DNA from: Arachidicoccus sp050436765
GTDB taxonomy: Bacteria > Bacteroidota > Bacteroidia > Chitinophagales > Chitinophagaceae
Reading direction: 5' to 3'
DNA: 59,373 bases
Assembly (NCBI RefSeq): GCF_050436765.1
Contig: NZ_JBNQGD010000066.1
Location: forward strand, 1 to 59,373
The first letter of the stretch is position 1. Each line of letters opens with the position of its first letter. The notes under the pieces were generated by a model. The model searched no databases. It had not been told where the DNA came from and worked only from the letters and a program-made list of their open reading frames with translations. A program made the position numbers and the translations under genes. Of the stretch, positions 36,601-46,356 are shown one piece after another.

Positions 36601-36665
36601 AAGCACAGCAAAAGCTGGATACGGTATTATCTCTAAAAGAAAAGAAGAGTAAAATAAATAATTGA
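33624..36665 (+). CDS. Large periplasmic TPR protein
   Basis: A 1013-residue protein with a signal peptide (MNRLIKVWGVSVCFTMLATQ, cleaved after LFAQ). The ATG at 33624 is chosen over a TTG at 33594 because it gives a normal signal. The rest is tandem tetratricopeptide repeats with the W-LG-Y-A-P pattern, for example EALAYYEKAG, AEPLFNSI and ALPYLEDYI, spread over almost the full length. It should be a periplasmic or outer-membrane scaffold. The next gene, 49 bases on, encodes an outer-membrane barrel, and the third an HU-CCDC81 membrane protein; the three look like one operon spanning the envelope. No specific function is known to me. Confidence 0.85.
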   Translation: MNRLIKVWGVSVCFTMLATQLFAQATKANNDPDNEYKLAKEMYLKGQYSLAYPIFKTLNYSHPYAKSNVPTTQNVEAEFYTLSCGLMLNQASVENEAIEFIRYEHSTPLIQMLAYQLGEYYFRKEKFTEALAYYEKAGTANLKNSEAAQLNFHQGYSYFTLQRFDKAEPLFNSIRQIPSNPNYIDANYYYGFIEFYKKNYDEALSALKIAEPNSYYNKIVPYYIAEIEYFKGNKDGALSYAQHALDAGGQYYETNLKQLVGHILFEEKEYDKALPYLEDYISKSAKVKREDLYELSYCYYAAKQWNKAINGFKELGGREDSLAQNSMYLLADAYLRTDQKGNARNAFLFCSLNSSNSSQKEISSFNYAKLSYELGYQDVALNGLKKFIAEYPSSAYNSEAKELLVAVLSNTNNYKDALKIISEIGARSELVQRAYPRILYGRAVELVNDQSMSQAAEMINNIFNLPYNQQEIQPAYFWKGEIAYRQQSYQEAISALDFYLQDPQTYGDVNAMDAYYTLGYAYMRTNNYGKALDAFRHIAISADASSNDVQKDAYLREADCYFMQKNYQQASQIYDDIIQKELPSADYAYYQKAIIAGAYGRVADKVAYLQAFDQKYKNSSLAVEANLQMAGAYMASENFSNAIDPLQKVINSNDNALKPDAYLNLGVAYFNMNNDEASLNSFQKLISTYPNSEQSDQALAYVRNIFVNQNKPDEYVTFMQKNGKTVSYSEQDSLSYITAFRQYGSEDFAGAQKSFESYLTEFPQGKNSIDANFYLAELYNQQKDYPNALKYYEAVAAKAPNIFAEKSTLQAARINYFQLDDFTNAEQYYKQLKNIATSSDNKLESMRGLLRCQYKLQQWADADANAKELLQQKGIAADDQQMSNIIIAKNLQASGNNEEAMADFKKVYAIGKSEFAAEARYRVAEILYNDAQYKSAESAAFDVINKAGSYDLWITKSYILLGDIYLKEKDLFNAEATLKSVVDNATNDSLKVEAQQKLDTVLSLKEKKSKINN

Positions 36666-36714
36666 GCCCACGGAAACAATAACAAAAGTGTATAATATTT
36701 TAAGCAAAATTTGC

Positions 36715-38517
36715 ATGAAAAATAAATTCAATCAAGTGTCTTTGAAGAATCTATGTAAGCTGCGAGGCTTGAGATTAGTGGCGTTGATATTGACCATATT
36801 GCTAGGTATTAGTAGTTTGCAAGCACAAAGCAACCGCCGTACAAGGCATAAAATTAAACATCCGGCTAAGAAGCATAGTGTTGTTAAAAGGCATACATCT
36901 GTTGCGGCTAAAACTTCCGCGCAAAAGAGTGATACGACAGCAATTCCAGCTGCTATTACCAATAGAAACTTTACGGTGACGTCGGCATTTACACCGAGTT
37001 TGCGGGACGCTTCTAAAATTAATTTTAGTTCGACTACGGCATTACCCTCACCCGAAAAGATTCCTTTAAATTATAATGTGCCTGCGCAGAATTTATCTTT
37101 TACTTATCAGCCGGCTTACTTGCGTCCATTGGCTGCAAACATAGATACTTCTTCTGTTTGGAGAAATGCAGATTTTGTGAAACTTGGTTATGGAAATTAC
37201 GCTACGCCATATCTTGAAGGTGGATTTTCTTTCGGTGATGGATATAACTCGGCCATTACTTTGCATGCTAAACATGTTTCTTCGAAGGGTAATTTACCAT
37301 TGCAGCAATTTTCTAAGACGGGTATCGATGCGAGTGGGATATTTGCTTTAGGTGAAAAAAATGAATTTGAGGCGCGTGCCTATTTTGATCGAAACAATCA
37401 ATATGAATATGCGGATCTGATCCCGGGTATTCATTATGATAAAGACAGCTTGCGTCGCCGCTATAAGGATGTGGGTGTAAAAATTGGGTTAAGCAATAAA
37501 ACAAAAAATACTGCGGCTCTTGACTATCATCCAACACTTTCAATTGATGCTTTTTCGGGTAATAGAGGGGAGCATGAGTCCACTTTAGTTATTGATGCGC
37601 CGTTCGAGAAAAAAATTAGTAAAACATTTAATGCGAAATTGGGTGTTACAGCAAATATTTCGAGTTATAAAGCAGATACATCGACAGTCAATAATCACTT
37701 AGTATATCTGAGTCCATCGATAGAAATAAATCGTCCAGACTTTAAGTTCAATGTGGGTGTTATACCTTCTTTCGATAACAGTAGTTTTCATTTGCTACCC
37801 AATATTTCATTAGATGCGAAACTACGTGATGAACGTTTTATAGTGCAAGCAGGTTGGATAGGTTATTATAATGCCAATACCTATCGTTCTTTGGCTTCCT
37901 ATAATCCTTGGATTGAAGTGCCAGGTAATTTTTATAACACACGTGTTGTGGAGGCGTATGGCGGATTTAAGGGAGCTGCAGGAGATCATTTTACCTATAA
38001 TGCGAGAGCTTCCTACCTTAATCTAAAGAACATGCCTTTGTTTTTAAATAATATAGCTGGATCTCATGAATTTGAGGTTTTGAATGAATCGAAATTGAAT
38101 GATTTTCGCCTTCATGGTGAACTCGGCTACAATGCGAAGGAAGATTTCTCTTTATTAGTTGGTCTTACAATGAATAATTATACTGGACTAAAAGATAATG
38201 CGCAACCTTGGGGGCTGGTTCCTATTGAGTTGACAGGATCCTTGCATTGGAATATATTGAAAAACTTATTACTCAAAAGCGATATTTCAATAGGTAATGG
38301 CGCTCAATACATAGATGCAAGTAGTGAGAAGCAACGATTGAAAGGGGCAGCTGACTGGAATCTAGGTGCGGAGTGGCATTTAGTTAAGAATTGGGATTTG
38401 TGGTTGCAAGTAAATAACTTGCTGAACAATAAATACCAACGATGGGTTAACTATCCAGTATTGGGAACTAATGTCTTGGGCGGTATTATCTTTAATTTTG
38501 GAGATCTAAAAAAATAA
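36715..38517 (+). CDS. Outer-membrane beta-barrel protein (TonB-receptor-like barrel, no plug)
   Basis: About 600 residues from the ATG at 36715, which begins a signal peptide ending near SSLQAQS; a start at 36688 adds nine residues. A basic, Lys/His-rich linker (residues 40-70) precedes alternating hydrophobic strands. The C-terminal third has a TonB-dependent-receptor look (LWLQVNNLLNNKYQRW) and ends in an aromatic strand (GGIIFNFGDLKK). No plug domain or TonB box is visible, so it is probably a passive or structural barrel working with the TPR protein upstream. Confidence 0.75.
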   Translation: MKNKFNQVSLKNLCKLRGLRLVALILTILLGISSLQAQSNRRTRHKIKHPAKKHSVVKRHTSVAAKTSAQKSDTTAIPAAITNRNFTVTSAFTPSLRDASKINFSSTTALPSPEKIPLNYNVPAQNLSFTYQPAYLRPLAANIDTSSVWRNADFVKLGYGNYATPYLEGGFSFGDGYNSAITLHAKHVSSKGNLPLQQFSKTGIDASGIFALGEKNEFEARAYFDRNNQYEYADLIPGIHYDKDSLRRRYKDVGVKIGLSNKTKNTAALDYHPTLSIDAFSGNRGEHESTLVIDAPFEKKISKTFNAKLGVTANISSYKADTSTVNNHLVYLSPSIEINRPDFKFNVGVIPSFDNSSFHLLPNISLDAKLRDERFIVQAGWIGYYNANTYRSLASYNPWIEVPGNFYNTRVVEAYGGFKGAAGDHFTYNARASYLNLKNMPLFLNNIAGSHEFEVLNESKLNDFRLHGELGYNAKEDFSLLVGLTMNNYTGLKDNAQPWGLVPIELTGSLHWNILKNLLLKSDISIGNGAQYIDASSEKQRLKGAADWNLGAEWHLVKNWDLWLQVNNLLNNKYQRWVNYPVLGTNVLGGIIFNFGDLKK

Positions 38518-38527
38518 TCATTTTGCA

Positions 38528-39085
38528 ATGAAAGCACTGCTTCATTATTTCCTAGTACAAAATAAAATAGTATCTATCCCTAATGTGGGCAGTATATCAA
38601 TTGTGACTAAAAATGCGGCAGATGATTTTGTTGCTAAAAAAATTGCCCCCCCAGCATACAATCTGCTTTTTAAAGAAGAAAATGATGCTATGGCCGAGAT
38701 TGCTTTTGTTCAGTATGCTATACACGAGTTAGAGGTGTCAGAAGCCATAGTGAAGAGTTTTCTTCGTGATCTTGATGATGAATTTAAAACCACTAATCGC
38801 TTAAATATTGATGGAATTGGCGTTATAGCCAAAGAGAATGGATATTATAACTTTCAATCTCATGACTATTTTCAATATTATTTTCCCATAGAAGTTGATC
38901 GTGTCGTACATGCCGACGCCGTACACGCAGTTAGAGTTGGAGAAGAAGAAAAAAGCAGTACAGAAATGCGTGCATTATTATCCAAAGAAAAATCGAAAAG
39001 TCATTGGTGGGTGTATGTGTTGGTAATATTGTTATTTCTGGCCGGTTGCAGCTATATGTATTACTATTATTTTTATCAGAAATAA
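38528..39085 (+). CDS. HU-CCDC81 domain protein with a C-terminal membrane anchor
   Basis: A 185-residue protein. Residues 1-40 (VSIPNVGSISI) and 60-130 resemble the paired prokaryotic HU-CCDC81 domains usually found in Bacteroidota proteins that end in a SPOR domain. Here the protein ends after one membrane segment (WWVYVLVILLFLAGCSYMYY) with no periplasmic SPOR domain. The soluble domain should face the cytoplasm, where HU-like folds could bind DNA or peptides. It starts 10 bases after the barrel gene. Confidence 0.75.
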   Translation: MKALLHYFLVQNKIVSIPNVGSISIVTKNAADDFVAKKIAPPAYNLLFKEENDAMAEIAFVQYAIHELEVSEAIVKSFLRDLDDEFKTTNRLNIDGIGVIAKENGYYNFQSHDYFQYYFPIEVDRVVHADAVHAVRVGEEEKSSTEMRALLSKEKSKSHWWVYVLVILLFLAGCSYMYYYYFYQK

Positions 39086-39232
39086 GTGGTATGGTATCTA
39101 AGTAGGGTAACTGTTTTGATTGTTGTATTGTCTTAAATCGAAATTCATTCCGCGAAACCATCCATCAGCTCACGTTGATATGAAGTTTTAAAAAAGGAAT
39201 AATAAAGTCACTCCTATGGCAATTTGAGAAAA

Positions 39233-41257
39233 TCAATACTCATCGCTATCATCAAAGACAACATTTCCTCCTTTTCCAAATATGCGTAAAGCGATTTCTT
39301 TACCGACATTTTCCGGCGTAGAGAAAACCAGTTTGCTGTTATTGACAACTTGCAAATTATTACTGCTTTTTACATTAATCGTTGCCTGATATTTATCGCC
39401 TCTTCTTTCGAAATAAATAGATACTACCGGTACAACTCCATTATTCGTCCAATTTATATTTGTTTTTGTTAATTGGGAAGTAATGTATTCCGTTGTTGCA
39501 TCCTCAATGCCACCTGTTTGCAACCGCATGGAAATTTCTATATTGGAAAAAGGGATTAACTGCGGATAAGTTTCTAAAAGCAAATTGTTGTAGAATGATC
39601 GGCTGTATTGGTTCTTAAACTTTTTATATGTTCTGGATGCAGCTTCATACAAGCGGCCCAGGAATAATTTTTCATTCTGAGTATCCAGTTTTGTATTAGA
39701 TAAAATATTTTCTAATTCCTCCCGTGCAGTTTTATAGCGACCATCTTCATAATTAAATTTTGCTTCAAATAATTTGAAATAGCGCTGTATGTTGGCTCGT
39801 TTATCTGTTGTTTGATAATTGTGGTATTTTTGAGCGAAAAATTTGGGATTAAAATCTTTCATTAAAAACCATGCTTCATCAAATGTAGTAGTAGATTCCG
39901 AACAAAATAAATCATACACCATTCTGCTTCGATCTGGGTTATATGCTAACTCTATACAGGTATTGTATTCGGCCATTAATTTTTGCCATTTTAATTTTGC
40001 CATTTTAAATAATGTGGTAGGGGAATACCACCAGTTGCTATGCAAAAATTTCAATTCATCAATTTTTCTGTCCAATAAATTCACACGCAAAAGATTGATG
40101 GTGAATTCATATTGTTCCTGCGTTAGGGTTGTACCAATATGCAGTTCTTTAAAATCGGCTGCTTTATTTAAAGCATTTTCTGCACTATCCAATTGATCGT
40201 TGTACATGTAAGATCGACTAAGCGCAATGTTGTACCAGCCAAATCCCGGGCGCGAACCATTTTGTTGGATAATACGATTGCTGAGGTTTATGGCGTCCTC
40301 CGTGCGACCCGCATAAATATAGAGTTGTGGCAAATAATAATAAGGTTCTTTTAAAATATTCTCTCCTCCGTAACTAATGCCAAGGTCGCGTTTAAAAAAA
40401 GTTTGCGCATTGGCAAAATTGCCAATTTCAGTTTGAAAACCTGCATAATTATTCCAGGAGATCATTCCATATTGGGCTAAAATATTATAGTAATAGAAGC
40501 TGCTATCGTAGTTTTTGTTGTAGCAATGTAGTAGCGCGAGATAATGATAAATCTGCAAATCGTCCGCCAATGCTTGATTTTCGCCAAACCATTCGTCATT
40601 TATTTTTTTATTCTGATTGATAAATGCTAAACCCTCATAACAATATTTGAACGCCATTCTTTCGTTTGCGCTTACAGAATTTTTTAAGAAAGGATATTTG
40701 GCAGAAGTGAAAATGCGGTTACGGTGATAAGTCCAGGCGCGATGATAGTAAAGTCCAAAGAAATCTTTTTTAAAATGATAAGTAGCAATATGATTGAGTA
40801 ATGACATTACAGAATCAGGCATTTCAATATTATCGTAACATTCTTTTAGCGCATTGCAAATACTATAATAATCCTGAAAGCGATTGTAGTTCTCTGTTAA
40901 ATAATCAAGATTTGAAAACATGTTCTTCAACATAGGATTAAAATCTTTTTCCATTAAATTTTTTGCTTTCAGCAAAATCGGTATGGCATTCTGATATCCT
41001 AAATAATCTGCGCTGTGATTATACTTGTAATAGCCTTCTAATAAATAACCGACATAATAGGTGCTGTCAACACGCTCGAACTCTCTACCTCTCGGTAATG
41101 CATCATCATCAGTAAGCTCTATGCCTCGTCGCTTTGCATCGATTTCATAACGAAGCGCCTCATTTTTTTGAGCAATTGCATGCTGCAAAATAGGGAGTAT
41201 CAAAAAAAGTAAAAGTATTTTTTTGATCCACGGCTGATAAGGCTTACTTGCTAACAT
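39233..41257 (-). CDS. Secreted TPR-like helical protein of the MoxR-DUF58 operon
   Basis: A 674-residue protein with a signal peptide (IKKILLLFLILPILQHAIAQ) and long helical stretches reminiscent of divergent TPRs. The last 80 residues look like a small beta domain ending in an acidic tail (DDSDEY). I do not recognise a named family. Its ATG overlaps the moxR stop by one base, so it is coupled to that operon and probably acts in the periplasm with the transglutaminase and DUF58 proteins. Confidence 0.7.
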   Translation of the reverse strand: MLASKPYQPWIKKILLLFLILPILQHAIAQKNEALRYEIDAKRRGIELTDDDALPRGREFERVDSTYYVGYLLEGYYKYNHSADYLGYQNAIPILLKAKNLMEKDFNPMLKNMFSNLDYLTENYNRFQDYYSICNALKECYDNIEMPDSVMSLLNHIATYHFKKDFFGLYYHRAWTYHRNRIFTSAKYPFLKNSVSANERMAFKYCYEGLAFINQNKKINDEWFGENQALADDLQIYHYLALLHCYNKNYDSSFYYYNILAQYGMISWNNYAGFQTEIGNFANAQTFFKRDLGISYGGENILKEPYYYLPQLYIYAGRTEDAINLSNRIIQQNGSRPGFGWYNIALSRSYMYNDQLDSAENALNKAADFKELHIGTTLTQEQYEFTINLLRVNLLDRKIDELKFLHSNWWYSPTTLFKMAKLKWQKLMAEYNTCIELAYNPDRSRMVYDLFCSESTTTFDEAWFLMKDFNPKFFAQKYHNYQTTDKRANIQRYFKLFEAKFNYEDGRYKTAREELENILSNTKLDTQNEKLFLGRLYEAASRTYKKFKNQYSRSFYNNLLLETYPQLIPFSNIEISMRLQTGGIEDATTEYITSQLTKTNINWTNNGVVPVVSIYFERRGDKYQATINVKSSNNLQVVNNSKLVFSTPENVGKEIALRIFGKGGNVVFDDSDEY

Positions 41258-42252
41258 TATTTGTTGCCCAAGTTTAATTTACTCAATCTGTTCATCTCTG
41301 CTTCTACGATAAGCGATAATAATTTTTGTTTCGCTTCTTTATTGCGATAAGTAATACGATGATCGAGCACCGAATGTGCTAGTTTTTGCAAGTCATCTTC
41401 TGTTACAAAATCCCTTCCATTAACGAGCGCGAAGGCTTTTAAACATTTCAAAAAGGTTATGCCACTTCTTGTGGAAGCTCCTAATACTATTTCGTCACTC
41501 TCCCGTGTGGCTACTACAATATTGCGTACGGCTTTCATCAATTCAGGATGTATAAAAATCCCCTGAGCTGTTTGTTGAAGCAATAAAATTTCATCGACAC
41601 TCAGCACTCGATCTATTAATTCTTGATTTCTTTGGATGGAGACGTAGTTTTCATAAATAGAAAGCTCGGTTACTCCATCTACATATCCAAAGTGTATTTT
41701 CATGAAAAATCTATCCAGTTGCGCAGCTGGCAAGGGATACGTCCCTTCCATTTCTATTGGGTTTTGGGTAGCGATAGTAAAGAATAATTTCTCCAATGGA
41801 TAGGTAGATTCTCCAACGGTGATTTGATTTTCGGCCATACATTCTAGCAGTGCAGATTGAACTTTCGGTGATGCCCGATTTATTTCGTCGGCGAGTAAGA
41901 CATTGCAAAATAGGGGTCCTTTTTTGAATATAAAGTCTTTCTTTTCCTCATCAAAAATATGGGTGCCAATCAAGTCCATTGGCAATAAATCGGGGGTGAA
42001 TTGAATACGTTTAAAAACAGCTAATTTATCGCCTATGTTTGCTGTTATGCTATGTGCCAAAGTCTTAGCCATTACAGTTTTTCCGGTTCCTGGGTTATCT
42101 TCCATCAACACATGTCCGCCCGCGATAAGCGCAGTGGCTATCAATTGGATTTGTGAGCGTTTACCTCTAATTACTTTTTCTACATTGTTTATAAGTTTTT
42201 GAATATGTTCAATGCTTGTGTTAAGGTTTACGGATGTGGATGTGTTTTCCAT
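41257..42252 (-). CDS. moxR: MoxR-family AAA+ ATPase
   Basis: A 331-residue AAA+ ATPase. Walker A NPGTGKT (residues 53-59), Walker B VLLADEINRASPKVQSALLE, sensor 1 IATQNPIEMEGTYPLPAAQL and the lid domain (TRSGITFLKCLKAFAL) are all intact. MoxR proteins act as chaperones that insert or activate partner complexes, commonly encoded beside DUF58 proteins, as here. Third gene of the operon. Confidence 0.95.
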   Translation of the reverse strand: MENTSTSVNLNTSIEHIQKLINNVEKVIRGKRSQIQLIATALIAGGHVLMEDNPGTGKTVMAKTLAHSITANIGDKLAVFKRIQFTPDLLPMDLIGTHIFDEEKKDFIFKKGPLFCNVLLADEINRASPKVQSALLECMAENQITVGESTYPLEKLFFTIATQNPIEMEGTYPLPAAQLDRFFMKIHFGYVDGVTELSIYENYVSIQRNQELIDRVLSVDEILLLQQTAQGIFIHPELMKAVRNIVVATRESDEIVLGASTRSGITFLKCLKAFALVNGRDFVTEDDLQKLAHSVLDHRITYRNKEAKQKLLSLIVEAEMNRLSKLNLGNK

Positions 42253-42261
42253 ATTTTTTGT

Positions 42262-44862
42262 TTAAAAATATTTGATGAAAAAGTTAAGCGTGTAATACAA
42301 ATTAAAGAACCGTGAAGTTCTTTGCTTCCAGGGTATTTGTTTTCTCAAGGATTGTATGAATCGCGCAAAGAAATCTTTAGCCCATTGACGTTCTTGAAGG
42401 GAAGTTTTATCCCTGCTATATTTTTCTTTTTGATAAATGTGATTTAGTTGCGAAAAGTCTGTGCCAAATTTCTCGTCAATCATTAATGCAAATCCTTCCG
42501 GAGACTGCATCTTACGTGAGTAGCCCAGTTGATTTAAATAATATAAAGTTGCACGATATGACCAATGTGTATTTTTCTTGGCTCTGATTTGATAATACTT
42601 CCAAATCAACCAGGGCGAAAGTAAAATTAGTAAAAGCAGAGATATAACAGCGACCAAACAGCCAACGGCAATTCGTTCCCAGTTAAAGGACTGTAGGAAG
42701 GATTGTCTGCTGTTGATATTCTGGCGTACCGAGCCGTTCTGTTCAATTATTTTTACTTCATCGATTGCGACAGGTTCTTTTAGTTGAGATAAAATATAGG
42801 TTGCCGTATCGATATTTCGTTTGATGGTTATATTGTTTAGCTGATCGTTGTATGATGCTGTAGATACATGCACATTTTTCTTCAAAGCACTTATACTCAC
42901 CACACCTGTATCTGTAGCAATTCTGGCAAAGGCAATATTGAGCCGCAGGGATTTTGGAGAGGTGGTATAACTTTTGTCTCTGTATAATATTTTTTCGACC
43001 GAAAGTGTTAACTCCTTTTTTGATGTATCTACTTTTTGAATTATTCCGTCGGCTACAAAATAAACTTTTTGTGTGCCTAATGGTGGTGTGCCATCTGGTT
43101 GTGGTGCTTGCTGTGTATTCATATCAGGTACGGTTGTGTCAAAATCAATCCATCCGTAACCTGGAAAAAATACTTGAACCCATGCATGGGCTTGATCTTC
43201 GTAAAACCAATACCAGCCGGGATTTTTGCTACTTCTATCTACCGTTAAAAAACCGGTGGCAATTCTCGAAGGGATGCCCAATGACCGCAGTAAGAATAAA
43301 GTTGCTCCGGCAAAATAAGCGCAATAACCTTTTCGGTTTTCAAACAAAAAGTAATCCAGTTTATTAGCACTTGGCAGCCCCGGTATTCCTGGATTATCTG
43401 AATATTTGAATAAGGGTTGTCCAAATTCATCTTTGCTTAAAAAGTAATTCCTGATAGCCAACATTTTGTCGATAACAGTAGAATCATTTGCTGTTATTTT
43501 TTTTGCCAAGGAAATAATTTTTTGATATGATTTCCCTTGAGGCATCGAGGTATAGTATTGGAGGAAAGAGTTATCAATATTTGAGTAGCCAGTGTCTTTT
43601 CTTAATAGATCAAAACGCATTTTTTGAAAATCTTCTAAGGTGGTATTGCCGGCAGGATTGTATACGAAATATGCACTGTTGAGCGAACTCACCCACATTT
43701 TTGCACGATATGCCGAACTGTATTGCCCTCCATATTCTCTGGGTACTGGAATTGGTTGAACGGAAAAAGCAGTATTGGGCGCTAAAAAATCTGTGGGTGA
43801 CAATGCCACTTTATATATTTCCGCATCTACTACTGATCTATCGACAACAGCCTGCGAATTTTTAATCACCGTACTGTCAGATTTTGTAAAAAACAAGGGA
43901 ACTTTTGACGGATCTGGCCTAAACAAATCATTGAAGGGCATTAGTGAATCTGTTTCAAATGTCTGCGTTACAGTATCAAATTTCGTATAATAATCTGCCG
44001 TAAAGTATAATGGGTTTTGCGTTTTACCATCTGCAAAAAAATTATTTAACCTGGCTACAAATACAAGTTGCTTTGTTTTGTTTAATGAACCACTCAGTGG
44101 CATCTGCCCATTAGGACTTAAGGTGCCGTCTCGATTGCTTTTAGTCATGCTTTGGCTATTGCTCTTATTTGCCTGATAGTCTGGTTGCACCTTGTTCCAA
44201 TCCTGTTCAATATTGATTAAATCTTTTCGAAAAATTAAAAATACAACTGCAAAAATGGTAATGGCGAACAGGAAAAAACCGCTGACTCTTTTTGCCAAAA
44301 ACCAACTAAAGGAAGATTGATGCTCATTTAGATTCCTGACTAGTTCAGAGGTATAGAGAATATAAAAAGCATATAGCAATACAGGTGCAAAACTTACTAC
44401 GATAGCTTCAGCTGAAATGGTCTTAATTTTGCTTATCAGAATTATTTCAATGGCTAATAAAAACAAAATCCATACAACTGTAAAAAAGCGCCATCGGCTG
44501 AAGCCAAAACCCACTAACCATCCTATAGAAAATATTAAAAGGAAAATTAAATATTGAACGATAAAGAAAAACATGTCAAACTCACCAATGGCATACTTTT
44601 CAATTATTAAATAACCAATAAAATAGCAGGTGCCAAGCGTGATAATAGTGCTCGTAAACCTAAATCTCCAGCCATAAAATATCAAAGAAACGAAAATGCC
44701 TAAAAGGAAAAATGCGCCCTGATAGAGCCATTGATTCTGCAATATAATATAGGCCTCATTTAGTTTATGTAGTATTACAATAGCAAAAAAAGCTGTAGGC
44801 AGTGCAAGCAAAAGGCATTGCACGCCAACTTTTTTCCAACTATGAGTCCTTTCTATTTGCAT
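42262..44862 (-). CDS. TgpA-like membrane protein with a transglutaminase domain
   Basis: An 866-residue protein. The first 220 residues contain six or seven membrane helices (DUF3488-like). A periplasmic transglutaminase-like domain follows with the Cys-His-Asp triad: Cys near residue 512 (RKGYCAYFAG), His near 559 (QAHAWVQVF) and Asp near 573 (GWIDFDTT). A last membrane helix lies near 735, then a cytoplasmic DUF4129-like tail. Together with DUF58 and MoxR it forms a conserved trio in many bacteria. Substrate unknown. It is separated from moxR by 9 bases. Confidence 0.88.
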   Translation of the reverse strand: MQIERTHSWKKVGVQCLLLALPTAFFAIVILHKLNEAYIILQNQWLYQGAFFLLGIFVSLIFYGWRFRFTSTIITLGTCYFIGYLIIEKYAIGEFDMFFFIVQYLIFLLIFSIGWLVGFGFSRWRFFTVVWILFLLAIEIILISKIKTISAEAIVVSFAPVLLYAFYILYTSELVRNLNEHQSSFSWFLAKRVSGFFLFAITIFAVVFLIFRKDLINIEQDWNKVQPDYQANKSNSQSMTKSNRDGTLSPNGQMPLSGSLNKTKQLVFVARLNNFFADGKTQNPLYFTADYYTKFDTVTQTFETDSLMPFNDLFRPDPSKVPLFFTKSDSTVIKNSQAVVDRSVVDAEIYKVALSPTDFLAPNTAFSVQPIPVPREYGGQYSSAYRAKMWVSSLNSAYFVYNPAGNTTLEDFQKMRFDLLRKDTGYSNIDNSFLQYYTSMPQGKSYQKIISLAKKITANDSTVIDKMLAIRNYFLSKDEFGQPLFKYSDNPGIPGLPSANKLDYFLFENRKGYCAYFAGATLFLLRSLGIPSRIATGFLTVDRSSKNPGWYWFYEDQAHAWVQVFFPGYGWIDFDTTVPDMNTQQAPQPDGTPPLGTQKVYFVADGIIQKVDTSKKELTLSVEKILYRDKSYTTSPKSLRLNIAFARIATDTGVVSISALKKNVHVSTASYNDQLNNITIKRNIDTATYILSQLKEPVAIDEVKIIEQNGSVRQNINSRQSFLQSFNWERIAVGCLVAVISLLLLILLSPWLIWKYYQIRAKKNTHWSYRATLYYLNQLGYSRKMQSPEGFALMIDEKFGTDFSQLNHIYQKEKYSRDKTSLQERQWAKDFFARFIQSLRKQIPWKQRTSRFFNLYYTLNFFIKYF

Positions 44863-44873
44863 CTAAAATTAGG

Positions 44874-46223
44874 TTATACGCTTTTTAATATTTTTCTTAA
44901 TTCTTTTTCGTTGCGCAATATTTCTCGTCGTAATGGGAAAAAAGTCCATGCCATTCTGTTTTTTGCTTTCCTGTTTTTTTCTTGTTCCAGGAAAAACCAG
45001 GTTAACCAACTTCTTATTCCTTGTCTTTTAAACTGTTTGGAAATAGGAACAAATAAAAAATTAATTTCATTCTTATGCCATTCAATCAATTGCTTTATCT
45101 GGTCGACATTTGTGAGGGAAGATATTACAACAATGGCTGCCTTCTGTGGTTGTACAAAGTTAAGTACATCTATATTCTCTTGCCATTCACTAACCGCAAT
45201 TAAATGCTTTATTTCCTCCTCTTTGCTTGGATGTATCGAAAATGAAATAGATTTTTCGGGTTGATCAGAAGCCCAACGAACATCATTATTTTGTTGTACG
45301 ATATTTTTATAAATACTCCATACTTTGTTTTTATAAAAATTGAGCATGGCATTATTAATGACATCGGTATGATTGTTTAAGTATTGGGAGAAAAAAGAAA
45401 CATACAAATAAAGATGGGAGGCATAAGGCTCCAAAATCTCTGGTGTACGAATCACTAATTCTTTGTTCTTTGCATATATTTTCCAGACGATCCTCCGTAA
45501 GTCGTCATTAGCTTCAAATTTTTTATAACTAAATAAGTCTCCTTCTACTTTTCGTATTTCGTCTATTCTACTGTTTCGTATTTCCGTATTTCTCTGCTTC
45601 GCTTCTAAATATTGCAACGGTTGTGATTGCGGCGGCGTATAGAATCTTTCTGAAGTAGGCAAGGAAATCGTGAACGAAAAAAATTGCAGAAAATCTTCAA
45701 AATATACAACTACCTTTGATATGCGGAATTCTTTCACGTCTGTTATTTCCCAATCATAAAAACCATCTAGATTCCTGTTGAACCAGTTCGCATGTTCGTC
45801 CTCTACTAGTTGTATTTTTTTCGAGAAAGAACCGTTGTCGTATATGAATCGTAATTTAATGTATCCTAAAATAGGTCTTAGAATGGGTTTAAGTGCAAGC
45901 TCAATAGGTTGATAAGGTGTATCAAACTCTTTGGTGGTAATTTGAAATGAAATTCGTTTTTTGTGTCTTTTAAAAAGAAAAAAGAGCCAAGATAATAACA
46001 CGCTCGTAAATCCAATTACCAAAAATGTAAAGCTTATGTACAAGGTAATTCTAATGAGTATAGAGAAAATATCTTGGAATGGTGTTCCCGGCAGTTTTGG
46101 TTGTTCTTTTAGCCATGCCAGGCATATAACGGAGCCAATAAGAAAAAGACAGAAATATACAGTTATGGGGGCGAAAAACCCCAGTTGCTTTAGTGTTTTT
46201 CGTATGGATACTTTGTATTGCAT
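44874..46223 (-). CDS. DUF58 domain-containing membrane protein
   Basis: A 449-residue protein with two N-terminal membrane segments (residues 17-36 and 52-82). The DUF58 core reads DLFSYKKFEANDDLRRIVWKI, the counterpart of the usual REYxxGDDxRxIxW motif, followed by a vWA-like fold (YLYVSFF, AAIVVISSLTNVD). It is the first gene of the operon and probably works with the downstream MoxR ATPase. Confidence 0.88.
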   Translation of the reverse strand: MQYKVSIRKTLKQLGFFAPITVYFCLFLIGSVICLAWLKEQPKLPGTPFQDIFSILIRITLYISFTFLVIGFTSVLLSWLFFLFKRHKKRISFQITTKEFDTPYQPIELALKPILRPILGYIKLRFIYDNGSFSKKIQLVEDEHANWFNRNLDGFYDWEITDVKEFRISKVVVYFEDFLQFFSFTISLPTSERFYTPPQSQPLQYLEAKQRNTEIRNSRIDEIRKVEGDLFSYKKFEANDDLRRIVWKIYAKNKELVIRTPEILEPYASHLYLYVSFFSQYLNNHTDVINNAMLNFYKNKVWSIYKNIVQQNNDVRWASDQPEKSISFSIHPSKEEEIKHLIAVSEWQENIDVLNFVQPQKAAIVVISSLTNVDQIKQLIEWHKNEINFLFVPISKQFKRQGIRSWLTWFFLEQEKNRKAKNRMAWTFFPLRREILRNEKELRKILKSV

Positions 46224-46356
46224 TTTACGTACGTGAAGTTAAGTGTTTAATTCTGAATGCTGCTATTTTGCAAATAGATAAATTTTATGTTCTGTATTTA
46301 TCATTCGCTAAGCTATTGTTTGCATTATCAAATTAACTTTGTTTCTTTGCCTTTGT

